A stretch of 64,000 nt of DNA from Flavobacterium album (GTDB lineage Bacteria > Bacteroidota > Bacteroidia > Flavobacteriales > Flavobacteriaceae). The notes under the pieces are model-generated. The model did not search any database. It saw only the letters and a program-made list of their open reading frames with translations, and was not told the DNA's origin. This document shows positions 1-8,376 of this stretch, piece by piece; position 1 is the first letter of the stretch, and each line of letters opens with the position of its first letter. The translations under genes and the position numbers were made by a program. The stretch covers positions 2,555,001 through 2,619,000 of the forward strand of contig NZ_CP029186.1 in assembly GCF_003096035.1 (NCBI RefSeq), in the 5' to 3' direction.

Positions 1-162
1 CGTTAAATTATTTTTGTATAAAAATTATAAAATACTCATATACATTGATTTAAAATAAAGGTATCGATTTTGGGATTATGGATAGAGAACAGCAAAGCGT
101 CCGGAAGTATTTGCTGTTGCAAAACAAATTTTCAATAAATCAATATTTAAATTTTAAACGTC
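1..162. other. A/T-rich intergenic leader
   Basis: Upstream region of the first operon. It is very A/T rich with no convincing TAnnTTTG element. A short frame across 78-332 overlaps the isochorismatase-like gene in another frame and has no protein-like features, so nothing is called here except the presumed promoter and leader of the operon. Confidence 0.4.
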
Positions 163-852
163 ATGAAAACATTTATTTTAACCGCATCATTATTTTTAGC
201 TTCCATAACTGCATTTGCCCAAAAACCGGGCCCGGAGCTGCTAAGCCCTTCCAACCACGCTCTGATACTGGTGGACCACGAGAGCCAAATGGCATTTGCT
301 GTATCCAGCCAGCCTATAGACCAGCTTCGTAACAGCACTGCCCTGGTAGCAGGCGCATCAAAAATATTCAACGTGCCCACAGTTGTAACAACCGTAGCCG
401 AGAAATCTTTCAGCGGCCCAGTATTCAGGGAGATCGAAGAATTTTATCCGCAAAAAACATCCAACTACATCGACCGTACTACCATGAATACCTGGGAAGA
501 TGTAAACGCCCACAAGGCTATTACCGGCAAAGGCAAAAAGAAACTGGTTTTTGCAGGCCTCTGGACGGGCGTTTGTATCGTTGGCCCTGCGTTATCTGCG
601 ATCAACGAGGGATATGAAGTATATGTAATTACTGATGCCAGCGGAGACGTATCTAAAGAAGCCCATGAAATGGCGATTGCACGTATGGTGCAGGTGGGTG
701 TAAGGCCGATGACCTCACTACAGTACCTTTTAGAATTACAGCGCGACTGGGCCCGCCAGGAAACCTACAAAGCTGTTACAGATCTTGTTAAGAAATACGG
801 TGGCGCTTATGGAGTAGGGGTACAGTATGCCCACGAAATGCTTAAGCATTAA
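163..852 (+). CDS. Secreted isochorismatase-like cysteine hydrolase
   Basis: A 229-residue protein with a clear signal peptide (hydrophobic residues 4-18, cleavage near AFA-Q20), so it probably acts in the periplasm. The mature part matches the isochorismatase/YcaC-like cysteine hydrolase fold: the first strand ends in ALILVDHE (Asp38, catalytic Asp), and the nucleophile motif is GLWTGVC (Cys138). The usual catalytic Lys position seems to fall in IDRTTMNTW, where an Arg is present; several YcaC-type members share this. The family cleaves C-N or amide bonds in small molecules; the substrate is unknown. It is first in a four-gene + strand operon with an amidohydrolase, a DoxX protein and an outer-membrane barrel, suggesting periplasmic processing of an imported compound. 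Confidence 0.85.
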   Translation: MKTFILTASLFLASITAFAQKPGPELLSPSNHALILVDHESQMAFAVSSQPIDQLRNSTALVAGASKIFNVPTVVTTVAEKSFSGPVFREIEEFYPQKTSNYIDRTTMNTWEDVNAHKAITGKGKKKLVFAGLWTGVCIVGPALSAINEGYEVYVITDASGDVSKEAHEMAIARMVQVGVRPMTSLQYLLELQRDWARQETYKAVTDLVKKYGGAYGVGVQYAHEMLKH

Positions 853-951
853 TAACTAAATCCGGTGCATACCGGTTTGGTTTGGCAAAACCGGGCTGTG
901 TCCAGTGCACAGCCCTCTTTTATCCTTCTATTAATACAAATTCAAAAAGTC

Positions 952-2760
952 ATGAAAATCTTTACAAAACTACTTTTCCTTTTTCTGCTGTTCCCGGCAT
1001 TGCAGGCAGCAGCACAGGCAAAAGCTTCGCTCATTGTGCATAATGCCAAAATACACAGCCTCGATAGCAATAATACCGTGGTGCAGGCTATGGCCGTTGC
1101 CGATGGAAAAATTATTAAGACAGGCAGCAATGCAGAAATCCTGAAGTACAAAAACAAAAATACTACTGTTATAGATGCTAAGGGCGGCACTGTTATTCCC
1201 GGATTGTTTGATTCTCATATGCACATCATTCGCGGGGGGCGCTTTTATAATACCGAACTGCGCTGGGATGGGGTGCGCTCTCTTAAAAGGGCTTTAGCAA
1301 TGCTTAAAGAGCAGGCACAGCGTACGCCGCAAGGGCAATGGGTGCGTGTAGTGGGGGGGTGGAATGCTTACCAATTTGAAGAAAAAAGGCTGCCGACACT
1401 GCAGGAAATTAATGAGGCTACGGGTAATGTACCCACCTTTATCCTGCACCTTTACGGCCATGCTTATCTTAATAAGGCAGGTATTGCTGCCTTGAAGCTG
1501 GATGCCAATACCCCGAACCCCAACGGCGGGCTGATAGACAAAGACATATATGGCAATCCTACAGGGATGCTTGTGGCAGAGCCTAATGCTTTTATCCTGT
1601 ACGCCACACTTTCAAAACTGCCGGAACTCACAACCGAAGAAAAAATAAATTCTACAAAGCTGTTTATGAGCGAAATGAACAGGCTGGGCGTAACTGCCGT
1701 AATGGATGCCGGAGGCGGTTTCCAGAACTATCCTGACGATTATGGCATTACTAAAAAGCTATGCGAAGAAAACGCACTGACGGTTCGTATGCCTTACTAT
1801 CTTTTTGCCCAAAAGGCAGGAAGTGAACTGGCCGATTACAACAAATGGATAAGTTCGGTAGAGATTGGCGAGGGTTGTGACATGCCTTCTGACGGGACTA
1901 AAAAATTTGGTAAAATGCCAAAGGTGGAATATCATGTTCAGGGCGGAGGGGAAAACCTGGTAATGAGTGCAGCCGACTTTGAGAATTTTGATAAGCCAAG
2001 GCCGGAGCTGAGCCCTGCTATGGAAGGCCAGATAAAATCGGTTTTATCCTTGCTTATAAAAAACAGATGGCCCTTTAGGATCCATGCCACATATAACGAA
2101 AGCATTACCCGTTTTCTTAATGTAATAGAAGAAATTAATAAAGAAACGCCGCTTGATGGCCTGCTGTGGTTCTTTGATCATGCCGAAACCGTATCAGTCG
2201 AGAACCTGCAAAGGATAAAAGCGCTGAACGGTGGTATTGCCATTCAGCACAGGATGGCTTATCAGGGGGAAAGCTTTATCAAGCGTTACGGCAAAGCTGC
2301 TGCCGCTAATACGGTGCCTATTAAAAAAATAATGGACATGGGCATTAAAGTGGGAATGGGCACCGATGGCACAAGGGTAGCGAGCTACAACCCGTGGGTG
2401 GGCTTGTACTGGCTTACTTCGGGAAAGACCCTTGGCGGGTTAAAATACATGAGCGAAGAAAACATACTGGACAGGACTACAGCGCTTAAGTTATTTACGC
2501 AGGGGAGCGCACAGTTAATCAACCTGGATGGAGACAGAGGCATGCTTAAGGAAAATTACCTGGCAGATTTTACACTACTGTCAAGCGATTATTTCTCGGT
2601 TTCAGAAGAGCAGCTACTCACCATGGAGTCAAAGCTTACGGTTGTAAACGGAAAAGTAGTATATGCTGATGACGAGTACCGTTCTTTTGCCGCTCCACAA
2701 CCAAAAGCACTACCTGAATGGAGCCCTGTAAATTATTTTGGGGGATATCAAAAAAATTAA
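952..2760 (+). CDS. Secreted amidohydrolase (amidohydrolase-3/YtcJ-like)
   Basis: A 602-residue metal-dependent amidohydrolase. The frame is open from 865, but the ATG at 952 starts a typical signal peptide (hydrophobic residues 7-18, cleavage after AAA-Q22), so that start is chosen. Residues 25-80 form the small beta domain. The metal-binding motif GLFDSHMH is at residues 84-91 (His89, His91), further His ligands lie in RIHATYNES and FFDHAE, and the late Asp is in GMGTDGTR. This is the order seen in the YtcJ/amidohydrolase-3 group, which hydrolyses N-acyl or formyl compounds. The substrate cannot be read from sequence. It lies 99 nt after the isochorismatase-like gene and 3 nt before the DoxX gene. 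Confidence 0.85.
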   Translation: MKIFTKLLFLFLLFPALQAAAQAKASLIVHNAKIHSLDSNNTVVQAMAVADGKIIKTGSNAEILKYKNKNTTVIDAKGGTVIPGLFDSHMHIIRGGRFYNTELRWDGVRSLKRALAMLKEQAQRTPQGQWVRVVGGWNAYQFEEKRLPTLQEINEATGNVPTFILHLYGHAYLNKAGIAALKLDANTPNPNGGLIDKDIYGNPTGMLVAEPNAFILYATLSKLPELTTEEKINSTKLFMSEMNRLGVTAVMDAGGGFQNYPDDYGITKKLCEENALTVRMPYYLFAQKAGSELADYNKWISSVEIGEGCDMPSDGTKKFGKMPKVEYHVQGGGENLVMSAADFENFDKPRPELSPAMEGQIKSVLSLLIKNRWPFRIHATYNESITRFLNVIEEINKETPLDGLLWFFDHAETVSVENLQRIKALNGGIAIQHRMAYQGESFIKRYGKAAAANTVPIKKIMDMGIKVGMGTDGTRVASYNPWVGLYWLTSGKTLGGLKYMSEENILDRTTALKLFTQGSAQLINLDGDRGMLKENYLADFTLLSSDYFSVSEEQLLTMESKLTVVNGKVVYADDEYRSFAAPQPKALPEWSPVNYFGGYQKN

Positions 2761-2763
2761 ACC

Positions 2764-3195
2764 GTGAAACGATTATTTGCAACCTTATTATCATCTGACC
2801 TGAAAAGTCCGGTATATAATTTCGGGATACTTTTCTTCAGGATAGCTGTGGCAGCGCAGCTCATTATAGTACATGGCCTTAAAAAAATAGGTGTAGGCGT
2901 AGCGGCACCGGAGGCCGTGCCCAATCCATTGGGCCTCCCACCAGCGCTGAACGACATTATAGCGATAGCCGCGAATACCTACCTGCCGTTTTTGATTGTC
3001 ATTGGGCTTTGTACACGCCTCGCTGCCCTGCCTGCCGTGTGTGTAACACTAACCGGATACTTTATAGTTCACGCTAATGATCCGCTTGCAGTGAGCGACG
3101 TTCCCTATATGTACAGTGTTTCATTACTGCTCATTATTATTTTGGGGGGAGGCCGCTATTCATTAGACCAATACATAAGTAAAAAAATAAAGTAA
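2764..3195 (+). CDS. DoxX-family membrane protein
   Basis: A 143-residue integral membrane protein with about four hydrophobic segments (near residues 20-36, 60-85, 85-105, 112-132) and the DoxX-type pattern of an amphipathic start, an FRI...HGLKK region and a late GGGRYSLD tail. It starts with GTG at 2764, three bases after the amidohydrolase stop, and its stop codon overlaps the next start by one base, so translation is probably coupled. DoxX proteins are often linked to redox or thiosulfate chemistry at the inner membrane; the role here is unknown and likely tied to the two periplasmic hydrolases. Confidence 0.8.
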   Translation: MKRLFATLLSSDLKSPVYNFGILFFRIAVAAQLIIVHGLKKIGVGVAAPEAVPNPLGLPPALNDIIAIAANTYLPFLIVIGLCTRLAALPAVCVTLTGYFIVHANDPLAVSDVPYMYSVSLLLIIILGGGRYSLDQYISKKIK

Positions 3196-4553
3196 TGAAA
3201 CGCATTGTTATACTTATCATACTGGTGTTTATTACTGGAAAATCTGCTGCTCAACATTCCGGCTTCAGGCCGTTACGGTATGATGATGACCTTAGCGCCA
3301 TAAAAAGCGACACGGCCTCCGGCTGGTACGAAAAGATGAAATATATGGGCAATGAAAATTTTTATCTTTCAATGGGCGGCGAACTCCGGCTGCAATACAT
3401 CTATACTGTAAACAACAAGTGGGGTGACGAACCGGATGCGGCCGATGGCTATCTGCTAAATCGAAACCTGTTCCATGCAGATGTTCATGCCCACAGGTTC
3501 AGGGCGTTTGTACAGCTGCAAAGCAGCCTTTCATCCGGGTTGGCCGACCCCAGCCCGGTAGATGACAACAGTGTGGATTTACACCAGGCTTTTGTAGATG
3601 CAGTGTTGTTAAGCCTGAAAAAAGAACAGTTTACCTTACGTGCAGGAAGGCAGGAACTGATGTACGGATCACAAAGGCTTGTTGGGGTGCGCGAGGGCCC
3701 TAACAGCCGTATCGCTATGGATGGGGCGAAACTGTTCTTTAAGAAGGATAGGTTGCAAACCGACCTTTTTTATACGCACCCCGTTGCGAATAAAATAGGC
3801 GCATTTAACGATGTGTTTAATGATAACGCTAAGTTATGGGGAAGCTATACGGTAATAAATACCAATGGTTTATTTAATAATATTGATCTGTATTACCTGG
3901 GGCTCTATAAGAGGGTGGCACACTATGACACTGCTTCCGGTAAGGAAATAAGGCATTCTGTTGGAGCCAGGTTCTGGAAAAACAAAGGCAATTGGAAATA
4001 TGACATTGAAGGGCTTTACCAGTTCGGGTCACTTTCAAATCTTGATATATCGGCATGGACAGTATCATCTAACATAAATTATAAGGCGGAGGGGCTGCTG
4101 TTTAAGCCTGTGTTCGGGTTAAAAACAGAAGCGATATCAGGCGACACCTCTGGTACAGATCATAAACTGCAGACATTCAATCCGCTGTATCCCCGTGGGG
4201 CGTATTTTGGGCTGGTAGCCCTTATTGGCCCGGCCAACCTGTTTGATATCCATCCCTCTGTCGATTTAGAGCTTAGTGAAAAATGGGAATTCGGTTCAGA
4301 CCTCGATGTTTTTTGGCGATGGAGCGCAAACGACGGCATTTATGCGCCTAACATGCAATTGCTGTACGCTGGTAATGGTACTGCCGAAAGGTTTATTGGT
4401 ACACAGCTATCCGCAGATATCGGGTACACACCCAACCCGTTTTTAAAATTTACGCTTGAAAGCTCCTGGTTCAATGCAGGGAGTTTCCTTAAAAAGTCTG
4501 GTGAAGGAAAAGATTACTTTTATGCTGCTGTTACCGGGCGGATACGATTTTAA
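3195..4553 (+). CDS. Outer-membrane beta-barrel, alginate-export family
   Basis: A 452-residue protein with a signal peptide (hydrophobic residues 4-15, cleavage near SAAQ20) followed by many alternating aromatic/polar strands. Internal motifs such as LRAGRQELMYGSQRLVG and RIAMDGAKLFF match the alginate-export (AlgE-like) barrel family, and the protein ends with Phe (GRIRF), typical of outer-membrane proteins. Family members form channels for acidic or neutral small molecules; alginate itself is unlikely since no alginate genes are nearby. The start overlaps the DoxX stop by one base. As last gene of the operon it may be the entry route for the substrate of the periplasmic hydrolases. Confidence 0.8.
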   Translation: MKRIVILIILVFITGKSAAQHSGFRPLRYDDDLSAIKSDTASGWYEKMKYMGNENFYLSMGGELRLQYIYTVNNKWGDEPDAADGYLLNRNLFHADVHAHRFRAFVQLQSSLSSGLADPSPVDDNSVDLHQAFVDAVLLSLKKEQFTLRAGRQELMYGSQRLVGVREGPNSRIAMDGAKLFFKKDRLQTDLFYTHPVANKIGAFNDVFNDNAKLWGSYTVINTNGLFNNIDLYYLGLYKRVAHYDTASGKEIRHSVGARFWKNKGNWKYDIEGLYQFGSLSNLDISAWTVSSNINYKAEGLLFKPVFGLKTEAISGDTSGTDHKLQTFNPLYPRGAYFGLVALIGPANLFDIHPSVDLELSEKWEFGSDLDVFWRWSANDGIYAPNMQLLYAGNGTAERFIGTQLSADIGYTPNPFLKFTLESSWFNAGSFLKKSGEGKDYFYAAVTGRIRF

Positions 4554-4671
4554 ACCCACGCATCAGCTCCTTTGAAATATGTAAATATATAGATGGTTGA
4601 TCGTATTAGGGCAGGCTACTCATGGCACACCAAATAGAACTTACACCAAAATTGAGTAAAATTATAAAAAA

Positions 4672-4703
4672 AAAAGCTCTAAATCATTGATTTAGAGCTT
4701 TTT
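4672..4703. terminator. Bidirectional terminator
   Basis: An 11-bp perfect stem (4675-4685 with 4689-4699) and a 3-nt loop, flanked by A-tract on the left and T-tract on the right. It can end the barrel operon (+) and the tRNA-Arg transcript (-). Confidence 0.85.
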
Positions 4704-4708
4704 GCTTG

Positions 4709-4782
4709 TGACCTCGACTGGATTCAAACCAGTAACCTTCTGAGCCGTAATCAGATGCGCTATTCAGTTGCGCCACGAGGCC
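4709..4782 (-). tRNA. tRNA-Arg (anticodon ACG)
   Basis: Read on the minus strand, a full cloverleaf folds: a 7-bp acceptor stem (GGCCTCG with CGAGGTC, one G-U), D arm with GCGC stem, anticodon stem TCTGA/TCAGA with loop TTACGGC (ACG at positions 34-36), T arm ACTGG/CCAGT with a TTTGAAT loop, and discriminator A. CCA is not encoded. A TTG-N19-TATATTTG promoter lies upstream at 4839-4868. Confidence 0.95.
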
Positions 4783-4838
4783 GTTTTGTTCGCAATACTG
4801 CCTTTTTGTAAGGCGTTCGGTGAACTTGTTTGCGGGTG

Positions 4839-4868
4839 CAAATATACATAATATTGTGTAACTTGCAA
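4839..4868 (-). promoter_or_regulatory. Promoter of tRNA-Arg
   Basis: On the minus strand TTG (4866-4868) is followed after 19 nt by TATATTTG (4839-4846), a full match to the Bacteroidota TTG...TAnnTTTG promoter. The expected transcript start, about 6 nt downstream, leaves a leader of roughly 50 nt before the tRNA. Confidence 0.7.
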
Positions 4869-4896
4869 ACCAAATTCAATTTTAAACAATAAAAAA

Positions 4897-5409
4897 ATGA
4901 CACTAAACCAGTATATACGTGACATTCAGGATTTTCCGAAGCCGGGAATTGTTTTTAAGGATATAACGCCGCTACTGGCCAACCCTAAAGCTGTAAAAGA
5001 GTGTATGGCATTGCTTATCAACAACCTGCGGGAACGGAATATCGATAAAGTAGTAGGGGTGGAGAGCCGCGGGTTCTTTTTTGCTACCTTGCTGGCCTAT
5101 GAATTAGGAGCCGGTTTCGTGCCGGTGCGCAAGCCGAAAAAACTTCCGTTTGAAACCATCGCAGCATCTTATGACCTTGAGTATGGTACCGACACGCTCG
5201 AGATCCACACCGATGCCATTAAAAAGGGCGAGAGGATACTGATACATGATGATGTACTGGCTACTGGCGGTACGGCAAAGGCTGTCTGCGAGCTTGTAGA
5301 AAAACTGGGAGGCGAGATAGTGCAGTGCAATTTCCTTATGGAATTGTCATTCCTTAATGGCCGTGAAAAACTGGCGGGGCATGAGGTATATGCGCCTTTG
5401 GTATACTAA
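4897..5409 (+). CDS. apt: Adenine phosphoribosyltransferase
   Basis: A 170-residue cytosolic enzyme converting adenine and PRPP to AMP (purine salvage). It has the Apt N-terminus (IRDIQDFPKPGIVFKDITPLL), the VVGVESRGFFF region, the LPFETIAASYDLEYG loop, and the PRPP-binding motif ILIHDDVLATGGTAKA near residues 114-129. The length is normal for the family. The gene stands alone between the divergent tRNA-Arg and a convergent small gene whose stop codon overlaps its own. Confidence 0.96.
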   Translation: MTLNQYIRDIQDFPKPGIVFKDITPLLANPKAVKECMALLINNLRERNIDKVVGVESRGFFFATLLAYELGAGFVPVRKPKKLPFETIAASYDLEYGTDTLEIHTDAIKKGERILIHDDVLATGGTAKAVCELVEKLGGEIVQCNFLMELSFLNGREKLAGHEVYAPLVY

Positions 5410-5546
5410 CTCAAAGCCCGGGTAGTTACATAGTATTTCCACGCAATAACAGCTTTCTGGAACTTAGTTGCTTTTGCCAGATCTAGCTGCTCTCTGGTAT
5501 AATTTGGCAGCAGCCAATGGTTGAGTTTTGCTAAAAGTTTAAACAT
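5406..5546 (-). CDS. Small conserved basic protein (46 aa)
   Basis: A minus-strand frame from ATG at 5546 to TAG at 5406-5408 encodes 46 residues starting MFKLLAKLNHWLLPNYTREQ and ending in a segment around AVIAWKYYVTTRALS. Composition is protein-like: basic and amphipathic, with a conserved-looking ATKFQKA core. I recall very similar short proteins in many Flavobacteriaceae, sometimes labelled 'SsrA-binding protein' without good reason (they lack the SmpB fold). The function is unknown. The last bases overlap the end of apt in convergent orientation. Confidence 0.7.
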   Translation of the reverse strand: MFKLLAKLNHWLLPNYTREQLDLAKATKFQKAVIAWKYYVTTRALS

Positions 5547-5652
5547 GGCAGATCAATTTGATCACTAAATTACAAAAAGGCGCGTTTATCAAGGCCGCCG
5601 GATGTCATAATAAATTGTTATTTTAAGCGGCTTACTAATCTCGTTTATAACA

Positions 5653-5679
5653 AAAAGGCGGTTTCTCAAACCGCCTTTT
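5653..5679 (-). terminator. Terminator after the M56 peptidase gene
   Basis: A perfect 12-bp stem AAAAGGCGGTTT / AAACCGCCTTTT with a 3-nt loop (5665-5667). It sits 45 nt past the stop of the BlaR1-like gene and has U-tracts on both strands, so it may also stop transcription from apt. Confidence 0.85.
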
Positions 5680-5723
5680 GTTATAATAAATTTTTATTTA
5701 TTATAAATAACTAACTCTAAATA

Positions 5724-7748
5724 TTAAGCTTTCCTGTTCAATTGTTTTCTGGCTGTTTCCATTTCTTTACGCGCTTTATCCATTTCCTTGCGGGACTCTT
5801 CCATTTCTTTGCGGGACTCTTCTATTTCTTTTTTAGCTTTTTCTATCTCTTTTTTAGCTTCCCTCATTTCATCATCAGACGCTTCTTTATCTTTTAGCCT
5901 TTTCTGGAGTTTTGGCTGAAGTTCCTTTAACTCTATCCTGGCTTTTTTCATTTCTTCCTGTATTTGCTTCCTTTCCTCTTCAGACAGATCGCCCCATACC
6001 TGCACATTATCGCCATCTTTCATTATTCCCATAAAATCCTGAATGTTTGGGAAATCCTCAATCCTGATGTCAAAATCCATCGGCATGTCAAATTGCATGT
6101 CGGGCATCTTATGGAAGTCAAAAACTTCAGGGCCTATGTTGAAAGCCATGTTGTTTGAGCCTTTAGTTGTGATCTCTACCGCGCCTTCTTTAGCTTCTTT
6201 GCCGTATTTCTTTTTAGCCTCTTTGCCTTTAAGAATGTTCATCTCTGCAATTTCCTGCCCAAGCGGAAGCTTAATGGCAGTCTGGCCTTTTTTCTGCTTT
6301 ACGCCGTTGATCACGATAAGCATATCGGTGTCGCCAATTTTCATGCTGTTAACCGACCAGTTTCCTTCAGGCGCAGCAGGAGGGAACGGCGCATCCGGCA
6401 CACGGCCCATAGCAAACGACCTGATGATCCTGTTGCTTTGCACATTTGAGGAATCCCCTGTCATGTCTTTTGCAAATTCTTTAAAGTTGTCATCGGCAGC
6501 TATGCGGAAAGCGCGTGACTTTATAAAGTTATCATTCTCACCCGTACCGAAAGTGATTGAATTACGTCCGGAAGCGGTTTGCTCCACTTCTATGGTAAAA
6601 GGGCTTATAGGGTCATTTCCCATAACTTCATATACCTGCGACTGCCCTTTGTCCTTTACGGTTACTTTAATGGCCGTGATCTCGCTGTTCAGGTTGCGGG
6701 TTACGTTTTCATATTTTACATCGGCATCAAATTCGTCCTTAAGCATTTGCTTGCTTTCTTCCAGCTCACTGTCCTTCGTGTCTTTATTTATTTCAACGGC
6801 CAGCTTCACATTTGCTGTTGTTACTTTTGTTGGTGCCTGCTGTTTTGTCTGCGCCACGACTTTTACCTGGAACAGGAACATGAATGCTGCCAGGAGCGGA
6901 AGTATTGTGGTATACTTCCAGGAATTCCATTTTTTTGATTGTTGCTTGTTTAACATAACGATTCGCTTTTTGATTAATGATTGATAAAAATGATTGGTGA
7001 TTGCTATACAGTCCGGCTGGACGGTTATTTTTAATAATGTCTTTTGATACGCCTGCTTGTCGGCCAGCAGCCTTGTAGCTTCGGCATCGGCAATGAATTC
7101 CAGGTTTTGCGAAATTGATTTTTTATACATCCATACAAAAGGGTTGAACCAGAACATTACACAAAACAGCTGGCTTATAATCATATCCAGCGAATGTTTC
7201 TGGCTGCTGTGCACTTTTTCATGTGCAATGATGCTCTCCAGCTCTTCCGGCCTTAAAATTGCCGAATTGTATACGATATAATGAAAGAACGAGAATGGCG
7301 ACACTACCTTATCCGAATCGATAAGCCTGAATTTTCCATCCTTAATAATAATATTGCGGGTAAGCACTTTTCGTATCGAAAGGAAGTCGAGCACAAAGCG
7401 TACGAAAAATAGCAGTACTCCTGCAAAATACATCCCGCCGATTATATCAAACCAGTTGATATTGATGGTCTCCTCCGGCGGCGGCAGTTTTTCCAGATGC
7501 TGCTTGTATTGTATCAGCTGGTTAATGTCTATCGTCCGTACAGGCATTTGTGCGAGCGGCACAGGCTCTACCCAAATTGTTTTGGTATAAACGATAAAGG
7601 GGAGTGCTACCGCGGTGAACAGGCCCGCAAGCAGGAACCACCTGTTGGAGTTGAAAAAGGTCTCTTTCTTTAACAAGGCATTGTAGGCAAGGAAGAATAC
7701 AGCGATTATCCCACAGGCCTTAACCATATAGATAATGAAATTTTCCAT
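5724..7748 (-). CDS. BlaR1-type M56 metallopeptidase, membrane antirepressor
   Basis: A 674-residue membrane protein. It has an N-terminal membrane part with segments near residues 5-22, 36-54 and 105-125, and the zinc-protease motif HEKVH at 176-180 followed by LEFIADAEAT near 216-224. Another transmembrane segment lies near 285-302. A long periplasmic region follows, and the last ~100 residues form a Lys/Glu-rich coiled coil with repeated K-E-(I/M)-E-x-(A/S)-(R/K)-K-E units. M56 proteins of this class sense a signal and cause cleavage of a BlaI/MecI repressor. The C-terminal half replaces the penicillin-binding sensor of classical BlaR1, so the signal is probably not a beta-lactam. The start lies one base after the stop of the BlaI-like gene. 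Confidence 0.88.
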   Translation of the reverse strand: MENFIIYMVKACGIIAVFFLAYNALLKKETFFNSNRWFLLAGLFTAVALPFIVYTKTIWVEPVPLAQMPVRTIDINQLIQYKQHLEKLPPPEETININWFDIIGGMYFAGVLLFFVRFVLDFLSIRKVLTRNIIIKDGKFRLIDSDKVVSPFSFFHYIVYNSAILRPEELESIIAHEKVHSSQKHSLDMIISQLFCVMFWFNPFVWMYKKSISQNLEFIADAEATRLLADKQAYQKTLLKITVQPDCIAITNHFYQSLIKKRIVMLNKQQSKKWNSWKYTTILPLLAAFMFLFQVKVVAQTKQQAPTKVTTANVKLAVEINKDTKDSELEESKQMLKDEFDADVKYENVTRNLNSEITAIKVTVKDKGQSQVYEVMGNDPISPFTIEVEQTASGRNSITFGTGENDNFIKSRAFRIAADDNFKEFAKDMTGDSSNVQSNRIIRSFAMGRVPDAPFPPAAPEGNWSVNSMKIGDTDMLIVINGVKQKKGQTAIKLPLGQEIAEMNILKGKEAKKKYGKEAKEGAVEITTKGSNNMAFNIGPEVFDFHKMPDMQFDMPMDFDIRIEDFPNIQDFMGIMKDGDNVQVWGDLSEEERKQIQEEMKKARIELKELQPKLQKRLKDKEASDDEMREAKKEIEKAKKEIEESRKEMEESRKEMDKARKEMETARKQLNRKA

Positions 7749-7749
7749 A

Positions 7750-8109
7750 TCACTTTTTGTTTTCGATCATATCCAGTATTTCACGGAGCTCTTCGGCGCT
7801 AATCTTTTCTTCCTTCGCAAAAAAGGAAATCATACTTTTATAAGAGTTATTGAAATAGCTCTCAATAGCATTGCTCATAAACCCTTTGCGGTAATCTTCT
7901 TTGGTCACTACAGGGTAGTACTGATGGGTATTGCCATACGCATTGTGGTCTACATAATTCTTTTCTTCCAGGTTACGGATAATGGTAGACAGCGTGTTGT
8001 AGTGGGGTTTGTCGTCCTTTATCTCTTCCAGCACATCTTTTACGAAAGCCTTTTCCAGCTTCCATAATATGTGCATGATCTCTTCTTCTTTGTTTGTCAG
8101 TTTTTGCAT
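7750..8109 (-). CDS. BlaI/MecI/CopY-family transcriptional repressor
   Basis: A 119-residue winged-helix regulator. The N-terminal part (LTNKEEEIMHILWKLEKAF) and the following DKPHYNTLSTIIRNLEEK recognition region match BlaI/MecI, and the C-terminal half has the dimerisation pattern with a YFNNSYKSMISFFAKEE segment. It is first in an operon with the M56 peptidase and probably represses it and itself until cleaved. Two dyad sequences upstream (8151-8182), one covering the -33 element, are the likely operator. Confidence 0.92.
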   Translation of the reverse strand: MQKLTNKEEEIMHILWKLEKAFVKDVLEEIKDDKPHYNTLSTIIRNLEEKNYVDHNAYGNTHQYYPVVTKEDYRKGFMSNAIESYFNNSYKSMISFFAKEEKISAEELREILDMIENKK

Positions 8110-8129
8110 GGTTTCCTAATTGTATAATC

Positions 8130-8182
8130 CAAAAGTAAAACTATTTTTTTAGTTACGCAACTATATTTATAGTTAAATAACT
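8130..8182 (-). promoter_or_regulatory. Promoter and twin-dyad operator of the BlaI/M56 operon
   Basis: On the minus strand TTG (8158-8160) is followed after 20 nt by TACTTTTG (8130-8137), fitting the Bacteroidota promoter. Two short palindromes of the form AGTT-N4-AACT (8151-8162 and 8171-8182) lie over and upstream of the -33 element, where a BlaI dimer would block RNA polymerase. The dyads are seen directly; repressor binding is inferred. Confidence 0.65.
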
Positions 8183-8218
8183 GGAAGAGTAGTTTTTTAT
8201 TGTATGTCGGGAAAAAAA

Positions 8219-8376
8219 ATTAAGTAACTGTTTAAATTTACTTATGTTCGATACTTACGTACGAACGGTTGTCACTTCGAGCGCAGTCGAGAAGCAAAAA
8301 CAACGAAAATCCCGCATTTCGACTGCGCTCAATATGACATTTTCGTTGTTTTTTCAAAATTTAGACAGTTACTAAG
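8219..8376. repeat. Nested palindromic element with REP core
   Basis: Three inverted repeats are nested. The outermost pairs AAGTAACTGTTTAAATTT near 8221-8239 with its near complement at about 8357-8375. A middle pair AACGAAAAT/ATTTTCGTT surrounds the right arm. The core arms carry CGAGCGCAGTCGAG (from 8277) and CGACTGCGCTC (8320-8330). The right outer arm runs into the stop codon of the MFS gene. The core is related to elements at 13078 and 15012. Confidence 0.7.

Noticed and set aside
78..332. 84-codon frame overlapping the first gene
   Set aside because: Overlaps the signal-peptide-bearing hydrolase in another frame and has no protein-like features.
5406..5546. SsrA-binding protein (SmpB) label for the 46-aa protein
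   Set aside because: SmpB is about 150 residues with a beta-barrel; this is too short and unrelated.
6043..6984. 313-codon + strand frame opposite the M56 peptidase gene
   Set aside because: It is the mirror of a well-supported gene with domain motifs; the translated sequence is Ser/Phe-rich and without any fold pattern.
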